64,000 nucleotides of DNA from Galerina marginata (Eukaryota; Basidiomycota; Agaricomycetes; Agaricales; Galerinaceae): assembly GCA_023014335.1 (NCBI GenBank), contig JAECYW010000015.1, forward strand, positions 558,001-622,000, read 5' to 3'. The position numbers and the translations under genes are program-made. Position 1 is the first letter of the stretch, and each line of letters opens with the position of its first letter. Under the pieces are notes generated by a model, which was not told where the DNA came from, searched no databases, and was given only the letters and a program-made list of their open reading frames with translations. Shown piece by piece: positions 11,389 to 23,636 of this stretch.

Positions 11389-12540
11389 TTACAGGTTATC
11401 CTCAACCATTTCGAAGGCAATGGGTTCGCCGTCGACAAGGTGCTTGGCCTTGAATAGTAATTCAAACGACTCCAAATCCACATATTCCGTCTTGAGAGGA
11501 ACATGGTATCATTTAAGCCCGGGAGTGCTAAATCTCGAACATTGGAGGAAAAATGTTGGTGTCGTTATCTGCTCTTGTTAGTGACAAAGCGTGCAAAACT
11601 TAAGTGATAAAGATTTCTAGGAGGAGATATTTGACCTTGAGAAAACAGGCTGATGCTCCTTGTGCCGCAAAAGTTGTAATGGGCAGAGATGAGTGTCAAT
11701 GACCTCAGGGCTGAAAAGCGGATTACTTTTGAACCGATTAAACAATATGACCAGGTCAGAAGGTACGATGGGAGCGATGAACAGTTCCTTTAAGTTTGGT
11801 GGCACGACATCGATGGGGAGCTCGGGCACGGCCACATTGCCCAATATGAAAATGCTCGCCAGAGAGGGTACACCGCATGACATGGATAGACGCAAAGGAA
11901 GAGCACGTCTGAAGGACCTTCTAGAGCATGCAGTTGTTTGATAATGCCCGATATGTTGGGAGAGATGAAGGTTCTTTAACGACAGTAATAACAGAAGGGG
12001 CTGGAGAATCACGATGCAAAATTAAACATAGACCCTGCAAGAGCGAGGAAGCAGGAGTGCAAGGATGCCATCTCTTGTTGGACATATGTGTAAGCTGGTG
12101 TTCGTAGCATATCGGTACCCTTGAAGTACATGATGCTTCCTATTTCTGTGATGCCAGATGAGTAGTTAATTAATGGTCAGTTGACCATCCATTAACCCCA
12201 GGAGGTGTGAGGCAAGGACGATGAGGCTGCAGAAATCTAAATTTTGGATATCATGTCATAATTCATATGCAAAGAATTCAGAACAGCGTGGCCACCCGGC
12301 AGTGTGACATCGACAACCTACTTCAAATTTCAATGAAAGATTTGTATGAAGAAAAGGGCGAAAATACTCACTTCAACTGGAAGTTGATCATGACTGCCAT
12401 TGACTGGAAGGTCGAACATTGGTTGAAATGCCGATGCGTTCAGATCCAATTAGATGTAAACAGTTTGCCGAATCCGATTGAAATCGCGTATTCCATTTTC
12501 AGTGCTCTCCTCTGTTGTTCCGAACTGCTTTTGACTTGTA
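11389..12540 (-). pseudogene. Decayed F-box/LRR-like gene
   Basis: The minus strand carries pieces that look like an Agaricomycete F-box protein but do not join cleanly. 12440-12380 reads as FDLPVNGSHDQLPVE before a gtgagt. 12012-11617 contains LPPNLKEL-like sequence (IDVVPPNLKELFIAPIVPSD, then LVILFNRFKSNPLFSPEV), typical of leucine-rich strands in these proteins. The last block (YHVPLKTEYVDLESFELLF, then KAKHLVDGEPIAFEM) ends at a stop at 11389-11391. An in-frame TGA just before YHVPL, and stops between the other blocks, speak against an intact gene, although unusual introns cannot be excluded. ELP6 begins just beyond on the opposite strand. Confidence 0.45.
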
Positions 12541-12552
12541 TCTGGTATTGTT

Positions 12553-13456
12553 ATGCCACTATTCCCTCCGTTTAATCTCCCGGAAGGTGTTATTCTCCTT
12601 ATAACGGACGGGCTAGCTGCACCCGCAGATTTCGTGCTTCACCGATGTCTAGCTTCTCATCTGAAAGAAAAACGGAAACCAAAGGCAATCATCCTCTCAG
12701 TTTCTGAAGGTATTGGAAGATGGAAGGCTCTTGCTTCTAAATCTGTTCGTTCTCTTATCTGGAATCCGTTTGTCCCCGATTTTTTATATCATCATTTCAT
12801 TCAAGAACGTCAACCTTGAACGGCATCTCGACTCTGGGTCGCTTGAGTTCATCGACGTGCTTGGAGATGTGCAGGCACTTTCGACCGAGGGGGGGAATTC
12901 ACTGAAAGCAGTTCTTAACCGCGTGAAGACTTCTTTGAATCGAGCGGCGGACAATTCGAAGATTGTCATTTTGGATGATATATCGATGCTGGAGTGGATA
13001 GGATTCCCCCTAATTGATGTCATAAGACTCGCTCGCGCTCTACGTGCTGTGTGTTTGAAGGTCTGTTTAGTGGCGATTAATTGCTCGTGTTCGGCGACTG
13101 ACCGTTCGAGATGAATAGGAGAATGCAACTCTCTTCGTCCGGCATCACATCGTAACTCCGAACGAACCGGACGAGGTATTCCGGCATCTTCTCCAGACGT
13201 GCACGTATCACCTTGAAGTGCTGCCACTTGCGAGCGGGAGGAGCGGTACCGTTAGCGGAGAGGTAAATCAAAGTGTCCAATGCCGTGAATGGTGCTAATC
13301 AACGTTCAAAAAAAAAATCAGGTGGCCCTTCATACTGGTTTCTCTGCACCGTCAGAGACCGTGAAATTGATCCCGCGAAATGCGGCGTTGCAGTACCGGC
13401 TAACAGACATTGGACCAGATTTTTTTGCAAAGGGGACAAGCGAAGGCGTGTTATGA
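12553..13456 (+). CDS. ELP6: Elongator complex subunit 6
   Basis: RecA-like subunit of the Elp4-Elp5-Elp6 ring of Elongator, which supports wobble-uridine modification of tRNA. Four exons (12553-12744, 12806-13060, 13119-13262, 13322-13456) are all phase-consistent and give 241 residues. The start MPLFPPFNLPEGVILLITDG is typical of the family. It is followed by FVLHRCLASHLKEKRKPKAI and ILSVSEGIGRWKALASKS, then a Walker-B-like strand SKIVILDDISMLEWIGFP. Elp6 has lost the P-loop of true RecA ATPases, and none is seen here. The ending DIGPDFFAKGTSEGVL is also family-like. The U6 gene lies 490 bp downstream on the other strand. Confidence 0.88.
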
Positions 13457-13946
13457 CTGTCAGTGTTTCTGATGTCTGGAGTTAGGACTTACGGTTTCAT
13501 GTATGTATCCCGGATTTCAAGGGGAGATCATGGGCATACCTTCGACATTCGAAACGGCCGGGCGAACACGAATCTGGGTATCCCGAAAAAAAAAGATGTA
13601 CAGTTCGTCAAGATGCAGAAGTTGCTACAGTCCTCGAACCGTTTGAGATCTGAAGCAACCAATTTGCTTGACGTTTGAACTAAGGGAAATTATAATTGTG
13701 GTGCCTTTTAGCCTGCAAATTGTGGAAGTTGATAGGTTTTTCAAAATCATAAAAACGGATCGTATAGTACCCAAAATGAATGTCTTGACACACTATGTTT
13801 CTTTGTCCTCGAGTTCATATTGGTCGTCCAGGAGGACCAAGGTTTCCGGCTACGTCTGTAGGGAAACAGCACTGCAAAATATATCACAAGAGCAAATTTT
13901 GAACACTCTGAAGGCATTCTTTAGCGATGGTAAAAAATATAAAAAA
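13457..13946. other. Intergenic between ELP6 and U6; no gene seen
   Basis: AT-rich, with the ELP6 3' end on the left. Just past the U6 3' end are two T tracts on the minus strand (T6 at 13946-13941 and another a few bases on) that would serve as Pol III terminators. No further feature is supported. Confidence 0.35.
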
Positions 13947-14007
13947 TAAATATTGAGATCCGTAGATCTACCACTCCGGGAAAGCGTGTCATCCTTGTGC
14001 AGGGGCC

Positions 14008-14038
<31 letters not shown>

Positions 14039-14062
14039 TTCGTATGTCACCCCGAAGGGGAC
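13947..14062 (-). ncRNA. U6: U6 spliceosomal snRNA
   Basis: The minus strand begins GTCCCCTTCGGGGTGACATA, the 5' stem-loop of U6. It then contains the near-universal core: ATTGGAACGATACAGAGAAG with the ACAGAGA box that pairs with the 5' splice site, then GATTAGCATGGCCCCTGCAC with the AGC triad, and AAGGATGACACGC that starts the internal stem-loop and U4-pairing region. The 3' part (TTTCCCGGAGTGG onward) is lineage-specific. A T tract at 13946-13941 fits Pol III termination; the exact 3' end is uncertain by some bases. No TATA box is visible in the 60 bp upstream. It is essential for splicing, which fits the intron-dense genes here. Confidence 0.93.
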
Positions 14063-14352
14063 ATGAAGTAGTGTTGAACTTCGGTCCGTGTGAAAAGAGT
14101 TTTGCATTTTGTCTGGCCCACTGGGTTGTCCGATCAACATCCTCCAGTCCAGCGCCTGCCATCGGTCTAGTTACTGGTTGTTCCCATACGCCTATCTGGG
14201 CTCTGTTTTACTTTTACAGAGGCTTCGTGGCGCCTGACTAGGGCTTGGGCGCTGTCTAGGGTCCATCTCAGTGCAATTTAGACGTCTATTTGGTCCTTTG
14301 TGCCACCAGTGAGTGGTGGAATGTGGCGGGCGCTTCACAACCAAATACCACC
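14063..14352. promoter_or_regulatory. Divergent region between U6 (Pol III) and the F-box gene (Pol II)
   Basis: 290 bp separate the U6 5' end from the F-box start codon. It must hold a Pol III promoter on one side and a Pol II promoter on the other. I see no TATAAA in the usual U6 window and no clear motif otherwise. Confidence 0.4.
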
Positions 14353-16146
14353 ATGGTGCGTCATTTCAAAACTACCGAATTACGACGGACGAATGAATCA
14401 TAACGGCACTATTGTTTGATACAGGCAGCCTTTGTTTCCCCATTCTCGGAATACCTAGCTACCAATTATGTTCCTTCAGGCATCGATAGACTCCAAATTC
14501 TTCAACTTCTCAAAGAACCCGAGGCGGAACTTGCAAAGCTCAGTGAAGACATCTCACGTTTACAGGCCGTCATAGACGACCTCCAGAAACAACGCGATGA
14601 GCTAAACAACGTCATTGAAGAGCATCGCAAACTCTTGACACCATTCCGGCGTTTACCTGACGATATGTTGCGAGAGGTCTTCCTATTTTGCCTCCCCGAG
14701 AAACACAATGCCCTTATGAGTGCTGCGGAAGCGCCACTCTTGTTGGGCCGTATCTGCAGTCGCTGGAGGTCGATAGCATACCATACGCCCCGTCTCTGGG
14801 CAACGCTGCACATACCACTACCGGTACCCCCAGCTCATGGCGGACTCACAGTTTGGATTCCATCAGAAACGTTCCAACAGCTTTGCACAGATTTCGAGCA
14901 GAGGTTCAAGAATCACTGCCAAGCCGTCCAGGACTGGCTCACTCGATCGGGCTGTTGCCCGTTATCGATTTCGTTAAATCCACGGGACAGCGTCCCTCTT
15001 ACTCAGAACACCTACATTCGGACCTACCTTGAGATTTTACTCAAATTCTCTCACCGCTGGCGAAGTCTTGAGATAACGATTCCAAGCGGAGAACATTCCA
15101 CCTTCTTAGCTTCAATACCCTCAGGGGCCGTCCCGGTCCTCGAATACCTCCACCTCAAATTCTCCCGTCGGTCTGTCCATGAAAACGTATGGGCGAGCAG
15201 CGGCATCTTCAACGCAAAGAAACTCCGCGTCGTCCACCTCGCCCAATTCCCGTACCGACTCTCCACCCTAGAGAGCGACTGGTCCCGTATCACCCACCTC
15301 GTACTTTCTGACGTAGCGTCCATCTCCAGGAACCGAAAATTGACCATCGACGAAGCATATAGAATTTTCAATCGGTGTAAGAATCTCGTGCATTGTGTGC
15401 TGGACATTATCGACTCAGCTGACGCAATTAGCCCCACGTCCGATGTGATACATTTGCCATCCTTGGAAAACCTGGCCATCGTGGACGCGGCACTATCCCT
15501 CGGAACATTATTTGAATGCTTAGACGTCCCCTCTCTCCGCGTCATAACATACCACACCATCTTCTGGCCATCAAGTAGCCGTCGGTCTCCATTACTTACG
15601 CTCCTCTCACGAACCAACAGCCACGTCCAGTACTTGACCACGGACATTCAGTTTTATACCCTCGCAGACCTTGTGGATGTCTTCGAGCTCATCCCAAATT
15701 TGACCCATCTCACCAACAAACGCTCTCGTTTTGGAGTCTCAAGAGAACAAGCGCGGTCGAGGGGTGGCCTGCCCTTCACGATGAAAATAATGAACGCCTT
15801 CCTCAACCTCCTCCTACCGGACCATGATGACCGGTGCCTTTGTCCTCAACTTCACTTCCTCGATCTCAAGGAGTCCCATATGCTCAATGACCTAGACGCA
15901 CTGACGTTTATCCAACGGAGGATAAAAGCAAGCGAATTTTCTGATACGCGCATCTCGCGACTAACCGAGGTCAATATTACGTTTACGCGCGATACGATTC
16001 TCGATATCCGGCCCTTCTTACAGGCGTACACTGATGCCGGATTGAAATTGATTTTAACCTACCCGCCTCCCAGGCGAGTGTTGCCTGGAAATTTCAGCCC
16101 TCTCAACGGACTCGTTAAGAGGGAGATTAGTTCGGACATTTTTTGA
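14353..16146 (+). CDS. F-box protein with N-terminal coiled coil
   Basis: Candidate substrate receptor of an SCF ubiquitin ligase, from a family strongly expanded in Agaricomycetes. I place the start at 14353-14355: ATG directly followed by a gtgcgt donor, with the next exon from 14425 (AAFVSPFSEYLATNYVPSG). This restores the usual family N-terminus and gives about 574 residues. Residues 30-70 form a coiled coil (EAELAKLSEDISRLQAVIDD). The F-box follows near residues 75-125 (LTPFRRLPDDMLREVFLFCL, then LLLGRICSRWRSIAYHTPRLW). The rest is a leucine-rich-like array with FSHRWRSLEI and LENLAIVDAAL. No stop or frameshift interrupts it. The substrate is unknown. Confidence 0.85.
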
Positions 16147-16780
16147 ACAGAAGGAAGGGTCATTTAAAAGGTCGGTCAAACTCGCATTGTATACTATTGA
16201 TATAGCATATTTTCTGGGAATGGATTGTTGTAATATCACTTCGATATCGCTGGTGCCTAGGGTCAAGTGACTCGGCCTTGGTACATCCTTCGTGTCAATC
16301 ACCGGTAACGCCTATAAGCCATGACCTTTGTAGATCGTCCGCAGTCTAAAATATGAAGTTGATGGCATTTCCACATCTTTTGGACTGTCGTGATTGGGTC
16401 GACCTATGAAAGCGCGGGAGAATAATTTTAGGAATCAAGCTTCAAGTTTGGTTAGATCAAACGACCCTCTCAAGGATCGGATAAACTACTCGAGTAAGCT
16501 TTTAAAATAATGGCGAATGCAGTATTCTAACATGACAATGCCAGTCAGTAACCACCCCAGACAGCAAAGAGTAGGATATGATACAGGCTATATCTTTGCG
16601 CTATATGTACACAAAAACCAGAGACAAAAAGACAAAAATAACCCTTTGAAAAGTAGAAGAAACCCGAAACGCTTGGCTTACATGGAGTTCCAATGAGATC
16701 ATTTATACGACATTCATGGCATCATTCGCCGGAAAGGGGATGACCATGGCCACAGTCCTATTCGGAGTATAGCTTTACGT
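16147..16780. other. Convergent intergenic region; no gene seen
   Basis: 3' flanks of the F-box (plus) and BTB (minus) genes. AT-rich; no repeat or RNA signal recognised. Confidence 0.35.
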
Positions 16781-17949
16781 TCATATTGTTCTCTGGTTAT
16801 CACGTCCTTCAGCATCATAGATGATAGGAAGAGGTTCTGTACGAGCCTTGACGTTCACCCATTTAACTACGACTTCCCTGACCCGCGATTTCAAGACAGC
16901 CTTGCACTGATCGCACGTAAGATGGTCTCCTAAGGCCAGAAATGTGGTCTGTATCCTATGGACGGATAGATCTACTTTCTTGATCGACGGGGGAAATGGA
17001 TCCGAAAGTCAAAGACAGGGGACCTACCTGGTCTAGAGTCCCAAGCTAAGTAGGACGCAGTTAGCGCCCATGCTCGACCCAATTTCTTCTGTTCTACGAA
17101 ATCGCAGGCAGGGGTAGCCGGATGTGGGTGCGGTGGCTGCAAGATAATCGCCTTGAGAGAATCTATAACGTTGAGGTGGAAACACATGAGGCGCTTGAGA
17201 TAAGTAGGTCCAATGCGTTTCGCAAGATCGTCTGTTAGCTCAGAGAGGTCGTAGGATAGAAGATAAGAAGATGTGTTTACTGCAAGATCTCGGAGGCCAA
17301 AGTGACCAGCGAGGGCATAGAGTCGGATGGGGTGCACGGGTGCGAACGAGAGGAGAATATCGTAAAGCGGGCCTGGGGGCACTACGTGACTTTTGGGCAC
17401 AAGGCCGTAAACTGGCATCCTGTTGAGAGCAGCTTCAAGATCGTCGAAAGGAGGGGAGTGCTTAGCACAAGAAAGTTTATAACTGGCATGGATGATTATG
17501 TTCAGAACCGAAGACGATTCGGGAACGTCAATGATGGTATCCCGAAACCTCTTCTCCTCGAGTGACGCCCCTAAAAACTCCTGGAAAATGGTCCTGGATG
17601 CCTCTAAGAGGACTTTTGAATTCACGTAGAATAACACCGCGTCTGACGAGCGAAATATAGTGTCAGAAACCGAATTATGCGATCCAGGGAAGAACGATGA
17701 AGAAACAGAAACAGAAAGAATCTGCGTCTTTGCTGGAGGTCCATCGCTTGGAGGGGTGTTGAGTTGACTGGGCTATAAAATACAGTAATCAAGATTATAA
17801 TTAGGAGCAGTTAAAATTCGGGTATTTCTTACCATGATGGGTGAGTGAGGAAGAGAGAGGTCCGTTGATCTCTCCACGTCCCCAAGTGCAATATATCGAT
17901 CGAGTAAGTCCCATGGAATAATAGATCCGTCTACGGGTTGGAGTTCCAT
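16781..17949 (-). CDS. BTB/POZ domain protein
   Basis: Three exons (17949-17833, 17772-17028, 16974-16781) join in phase and give 351 residues. Exon 1 encodes MELQPVDGSIIPWDLLDRY. Exon 2 contains the BTB entry SDTIFRSSDAVLFYVNSKVL, then EASRTIFQEFL and DTIIDVPESSSVLNIIIHAS, and continues through helices such as IRLYALAGHFGLRDLAVNTS. Exon 3 supplies the typical end LALGDHLTCDQCKAVLKSRV and ends at 16781; reading through the preceding intron would miss it. Such proteins are common in mushroom genomes and may act as CUL3 adaptors or transcription partners, but that is inference. The CxxC in exon 3 is worth noting. Confidence 0.82.
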
Positions 17950-20900
17950 GGTATGAGGAAGGGTCTAGGCCTGGCGAGTTACCTTTCTATCTTCGTTAGA
18001 ATTGGTAAGAAATAATGAACGTGACTGACTTGTCGAAACTATGTGGTTCGGCTCAACTTAAAGAGATATTTGACCGCCTAATAGGATGTTAATAGCGCAG
18101 CTGTCGTTCATCACCACTGACATATATAACAGGCAGGCCGTTGGGCCACTACAACTTTCTAGAGAGTTCGAAGGTCAACCACAATTTCAATTGAACACCG
18201 AACAAATTCGGCGAAATGGCAACCCAAAGGGTGATAGCATTTTGCTGAAATAATAATTTCTCCGGATTTTGGGATTGCACTACATCATCCCCGACGTCAG
18301 TGACCCGAGTCCTTGCACACACAGGGGTTTCACACTGGTTTGCCGGCCGGCAGGTGAAATGATATTTGTTCTGTGGAGTAGTTTCGATTGGTCGGAGGTG
18401 ATTGGCTAACAGACCGAGATAACCAATTCCGTAGTCGCCGCCAAGGACTGAGAGTGACTGTATAAGCATTCATTTAGAAGGCAGCCTTGGGAAGGAAAGG
18501 ACGCGACTAAATGTTCGGGTAAATTTAGATTCGGACTCCCGACTTCCAGCTCACCAAGGTGAGGAAACACTATGTAATTAAATCGGCCTTCTTTGTGAGT
18601 TCATCTGCAGCACAGAGTGACGAACACGCACACTTACTTATGCTTGTCCCACGAAGTAGGTCATGCAAGGCTTGAAAACTGAGCTTTCGAAACATGTTCA
18701 CACAAATGTAATGGCGACATGAATCTGGAACAAGTGGAAAACAACCATAGCCAGTGGTTAAATATGTACGTGGCAGGCTCCAAGAATTGAATTGCTTGAA
18801 ACTCCACACATGGGTGTAAGAATCTAAGAATCTACGAATTCACACTGAAGGAAAGAGTTATCAGAGAACAGCGGGAGAACTTAGCGAGTTGAGAACATAC
18901 GAACTTAGGGAGACGACGGTACCTTATCAGAAGGATTGACAACCTAATTCATGAAGTTCATCATAAATGAGATTTCGAATAACGCAAAATATTTGCCTCA
19001 TTTGTTACAGGCAAAGGAGGAACGGTGATGCAATGGAGAAACAGTTTCCATATCAAAATAGACCTCTGAGGCGCCAACATAAAGGCTCTCTAGTAAGGTC
19101 GAATTGTTGAACGAGGTTGGGCATCTGGAGACTGGGAGGTCGACCTCAAGTTGTTGGGTGGTATTTGTTTGCGCGTGATGAGCACAATTTGCAAGCCGAC
19201 GCCATCAAGGGCGGCGTCGTTCTTAACCAATCGGATGCCCCCAACCGGATCTGCGGACTAAGAAGAGCTTCTTTACTTCACCTTTTCTAGGAACACCGAG
19301 GTAACAAGAACATACTCCCCAGGTCTCCAACATGTCTTCAAGTGTTTCGTTAAACAACGCCGCCGTCAACCAGTCATTTTGCGCGAGCTAATGGGGTGGA
19401 GTTTGGCTCTAAGGGTCTTGGAATGAGACGAGGCGTCAAGGATATCGCGAAGGCGATGCCCGTCCAATTTCTCGGTAAGTCGGCAGGCTTCAATACGTTT
19501 TGTACCTTCTCGTTAAAAAACGCCACTGTCAGCCCCAGGAGTTTGCATGAGAAACTGTGAACAGATAGTGACCCAGTAATTGGGTCATTCACCAAGCCGA
19601 TGTCAGTCTAACTTCTCTGATGCTCGGCAAAAGTCTTTCTTTTCCCTCATAGTTGACAGCATGCTCAAATCGCGTTGGGGGTACTGCTGTGGTGACAGTA
19701 GACTGGAATTTCAGAAGTCTATGATGCCGACAAATAATTGGCTGATCTTCACAATCCAACGCGTGACGCCTGGAAGTGTGTTGACACCAGTTGCCTGTGA
19801 ACCGGAAAATAAGTTAAGTCGATTTGCACGGATCTAGAAGCTGAACATAATTCGCAATACCTTCTGACAGGGAACTGTGAATATTTCTTCAACTCGCTCC
19901 CCCAAGCGGTAGTCATGATTCGATGGCTCTAATAAGGTCGCCGATTGCTCACATCAATTCTCCGATTCTCCGATTTCTTTATTTTGTTTATTAGATTGTC
20001 CGACAACAGAGCTCCAACGAATGCGTCATCATAGCCTGGTTACTCCAAAGAAATCATCGACCGCGAGGAAAGGAATGTATTTCAACACAGGGTCCAATAG
20101 GCGAACAGCGAACCTCTTGTCTCGGGTGCAGCACCAGCTCACATACGGTCAAAACAGGTAAGTCACTTCGCTATTTTCTGACTTTCTATAATTGTATGGC
20201 CCAATCTCCGAATGACAATTACTAGTGACACACCATTCACTCTTCATACAGATTTTTATTCACACACCGCCCTTCCAGTGGTGTGTTTACAATAACTTAT
20301 AACATATGTGTTGTCCGCTGTTCCTGGTCCAAATATCGTTATCGCGAATGTCAGTCAAGGCGTTAAAAAAATCCAACACCAATACAGGGATATTTTTGAA
20401 TTGCCTTCGGTCAAAGAGGGCCTCTGGTATTGTTCCGTAACCTAAGGTAAGAAGGAGTGCTCTTCGAGGTCTCTAGATTCCTTTACCGCACCCTTCCAAC
20501 TGATTGAGGCCATCAGGAACGAAAAAATTGCCATAATAGACCCTTTCTACCGCGGGTGTTTTTTTATAAGGATGAGTTATTGTAAATTTCGGTGGTAGAC
20601 AATGCTTAGCGATATTGGAGATCAAAACAAAAAAACAGAAGTCGACCATCCTTAACTTAATGATCCGACGACCAACCACCAACCAAACATACTTAATTTA
20701 GACGAAACCATGCCTTTTTTAGACGTGAACAGCCAGCCTCAATTTTTACCCTCTTAACCTCCACCCGTCTCTGTCTTTATAGTCCGGTTCAAGGACATAG
20801 AAAGGACAAAGAAAGGACCCCCAGATTGCCCATGTCCTTACTTCTATTTCTTATTTTTTATAGACCGTATCGCGCGATAAGCTCCGACGAAGGCGTCATC

Positions 20901-23636
20901 AGAACCTGCTATGTTCTCCCCTGCATCGACTGCCGTGCAGGAAGGAATAATTATTTTGCAACATTGGCGGGGAACTTCGTCTGGATGCACACCGAGCCGC
21001 GTCCCAATAAAACCCGAACTTCGAATGTCAATCATAAGCGATAACCATGTCCACAACCTTCACACAGACTTTCATTGGCACGGGGGTTCCGGCCGTGCGA
21101 TTGCGTTTCCTTATCTGTAGTAATACCATTTCTTGCTGCTATCTCGAATACCGCAATGTCAGATGCGGGGAAGAATTCAAGCGGGTTCTTGTTGGTATTA
21201 GATGGTAAGTATCTTTGATCTATGTGAATTTCCTCATCCTTGACACAAAGGAACGCTCTTCGATTCCGTGATAAAGAAGAAAAAACGCAAGCTTTGGCGC
21301 GTGGTAAAGTTCAATCACTCAGATAATAATGAGCGCTGAGCAGAGTTCTCTGCTCAATGTATTAATCAGTCAGTTTTCCACAAGGTGGGAAGGTTTTACT
21401 GGTCGAACTGGACAGTGCGCTGAGCTTGAAACTGCATGATGGCTTTGGGATGACTTCTCAAGAAATAGGTTATCGCATACGTATATTTGGATTCTTTCTG
21501 TACTAAGTTGGTGCGCCTCGCAAGATTTATAAGCCCTGTCTAAAATGAGGACCAACAGGCGATAGGCGCCACTTCGTGAGATCTAAATCAAACCATCATC
21601 ACACCGACTGTCAGAGCCAAAATTAGACCCTGCCCTGCGGTTTGCTGTACATAGAAGATTTGGAAGACTCTCGTAAAGTTCATGAGTGAATAGAAGCATT
21701 GATGGCTAATCGACATCGCCATTAGAAGCTTTATTCATAACATTTAGGTTTATTGCATAGCCTGAACGTTGGGTTAGCGCATAGATAGGATATTCTATTT
21801 GACGTTGTGCTCAAGAAAAAGTCATCATGGATATTGTCCAGCAATCAAAAACACTCTATCTGGAGCGGTAATCCTTGCGGCCGCCACGACGCATGCTCTG
21901 ACCGTCTGTTGTTTATACAAGGCAGACCAGCTGGATGCATGTGTGAGTGATAGTACGCAGAACTGTCCGCTCGTGGTCGACGTGCAGTATGACTGATGTG
22001 TTGAATGAGTTTAGATGGGCTGGACCAAGCGGTCAAAAAGAGGGAGAGAGGAATGAAGAAAAGGTAACGAAAATCATTCTCTTTTATAGATTGAGCGTTA
22101 TCAGTTCAGGGACTCATTTGTTTCGCGTGGGCGAAAGGTATACAGATCTGTGATTGGGCGCAAGACCGGATTTCGGAAGATGTCTTGACTTTGGGGCCGA
22201 CTGTCGCCATATAACAAGATCTGTCAAAAATAGGCCCGCGCCAGACCTTGCCCAGAACTCCACCTCGTCCAAAGCTGTTCACAACCATCCAATCATCCAT
22301 ACCCCCTTTTGATTTTGGCAAACTGTACCTATCTTATCTAGCCGAAGTATGACGTCATTAAACATTTCGCAAAGTATGATATTTACGATGCTCTGTACCA
22401 ATAGGATGACGTGAAACTGCACCTTCTGACGAAGATATGGCATGCTATCCAGATTCAGAAGGGCATCGGCACACAGCGCGCCGCTTACAGTTGCTTTGAC
22501 CGCTAAGTTGGTAAGGATGATTTGCACAACGCGACCTCCATGTACCTCCGCCAGCGATTGGCAAAATCTTTCCGAGCCGTCAAATGGGAGATCCGGAGTG
22601 CATGCAATCTAGCTTCGCGTCAAGGTCGTAGCGAAGCTATATAACAAAACAATCATTTAAGCGAGAACACCATGCCTGAGCCAAAACACGGAAAAATCGA
22701 CGTATGCTAGTCGCTTCATAGGTAGATCGAAGCGTTGAAAAATCAGTTCTGGTTGGATTTGTATTGCAACTCTGCAGGTTGTTCACATGTGGGGTGGTTT
22801 TAGTGGTGTTCGCTCGCAATATTACTTTTCCATTTGCCTCTCGCGAATCATAACGCTGAGTAGAACTAATCCGACACCACTTACCTGCAAAAGAAGTCAT
22901 AGCCACCAAATGTCAAGTTAAGCAAATGACGAGGATGTAGGCTAGTGATACTATGTATACTGTAAGTTTGTTGAAACACCGAGGACGAAAGGATCATACG
23001 ACAACCTCTGCTCTAAATTAAGGTCGAAAGAAATTTGTGATTTAAATTTGTCCATTGGAGTCACGATCTTTACTCTCAATGTCCAACGAACGATGTGATC
23101 TCGATTCTAGACTTTTTTTCAATTCAAGGAGATGATTGATCAATTAGCAAAATATGCATTGCGAAGGAACAATTGCCAGCCTTGTGTGGAAAATAATACA
23201 AGTACATGAAATTTTAGGTCGGTGAATGATGATTGGAAGAACGAATGAGTGGCAAGAAGTGATCAAGATTATGAGTGAGCCAAAGACAGATATGAATCGG
23301 AGATGAAATGCGGATGAAGATGATTGGCAGATGATTGAGAAGAAGCGGGGGAACGGTGGCGAATGTCCGTCAATAGTGGGGATAACATGGATGCGGGGGT
23401 GGGATCGCCGCAGCATAGTCCACAGCAGAAGGAGAAAACTTGACGGGAGACATGAAAGGTCGACTGTGGGGTGCCTGATGGGCGGCATAAAAGTAGGCCT
23501 AGACCTGGATCTAGGTCGTTTCTAGGCCATAAGGCGCTCAGGCAACAAAAGTTGACATGTACAACAATTCAGCAACCAACACGACGCGTGCGGCACACGA
23601 GCAGGTGACATAGAATATAGATAGGGAAGGTCAAGG
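17950..23636. other. Gene-poor 5.7-kb region with decayed coding-like blocks
   Basis: No intact gene is supported. Minus-strand open stretches at 18149-18469 and 18570-18809 have no recognisable family. Plus-strand blocks near 19125-19290 and 19350-19485 read as protein-like (see findings). Two diverged copies of a roughly 90-bp stretch lie near 20,010 and 20,875. A perfect 9-bp hairpin is at 21337-21356. The rest, including 21.4-23.6 kb, shows only short ORFs without shared motifs. It is probably old transposon or gene debris. Confidence 0.4.

Noticed and set aside
21337..21356. Perfect 9-bp hairpin TGAGCAGAG-TT-CTCTGCTCA
   Set aside because: It is short and isolated, with no neighbouring gene end or repeat structure to give it a role.
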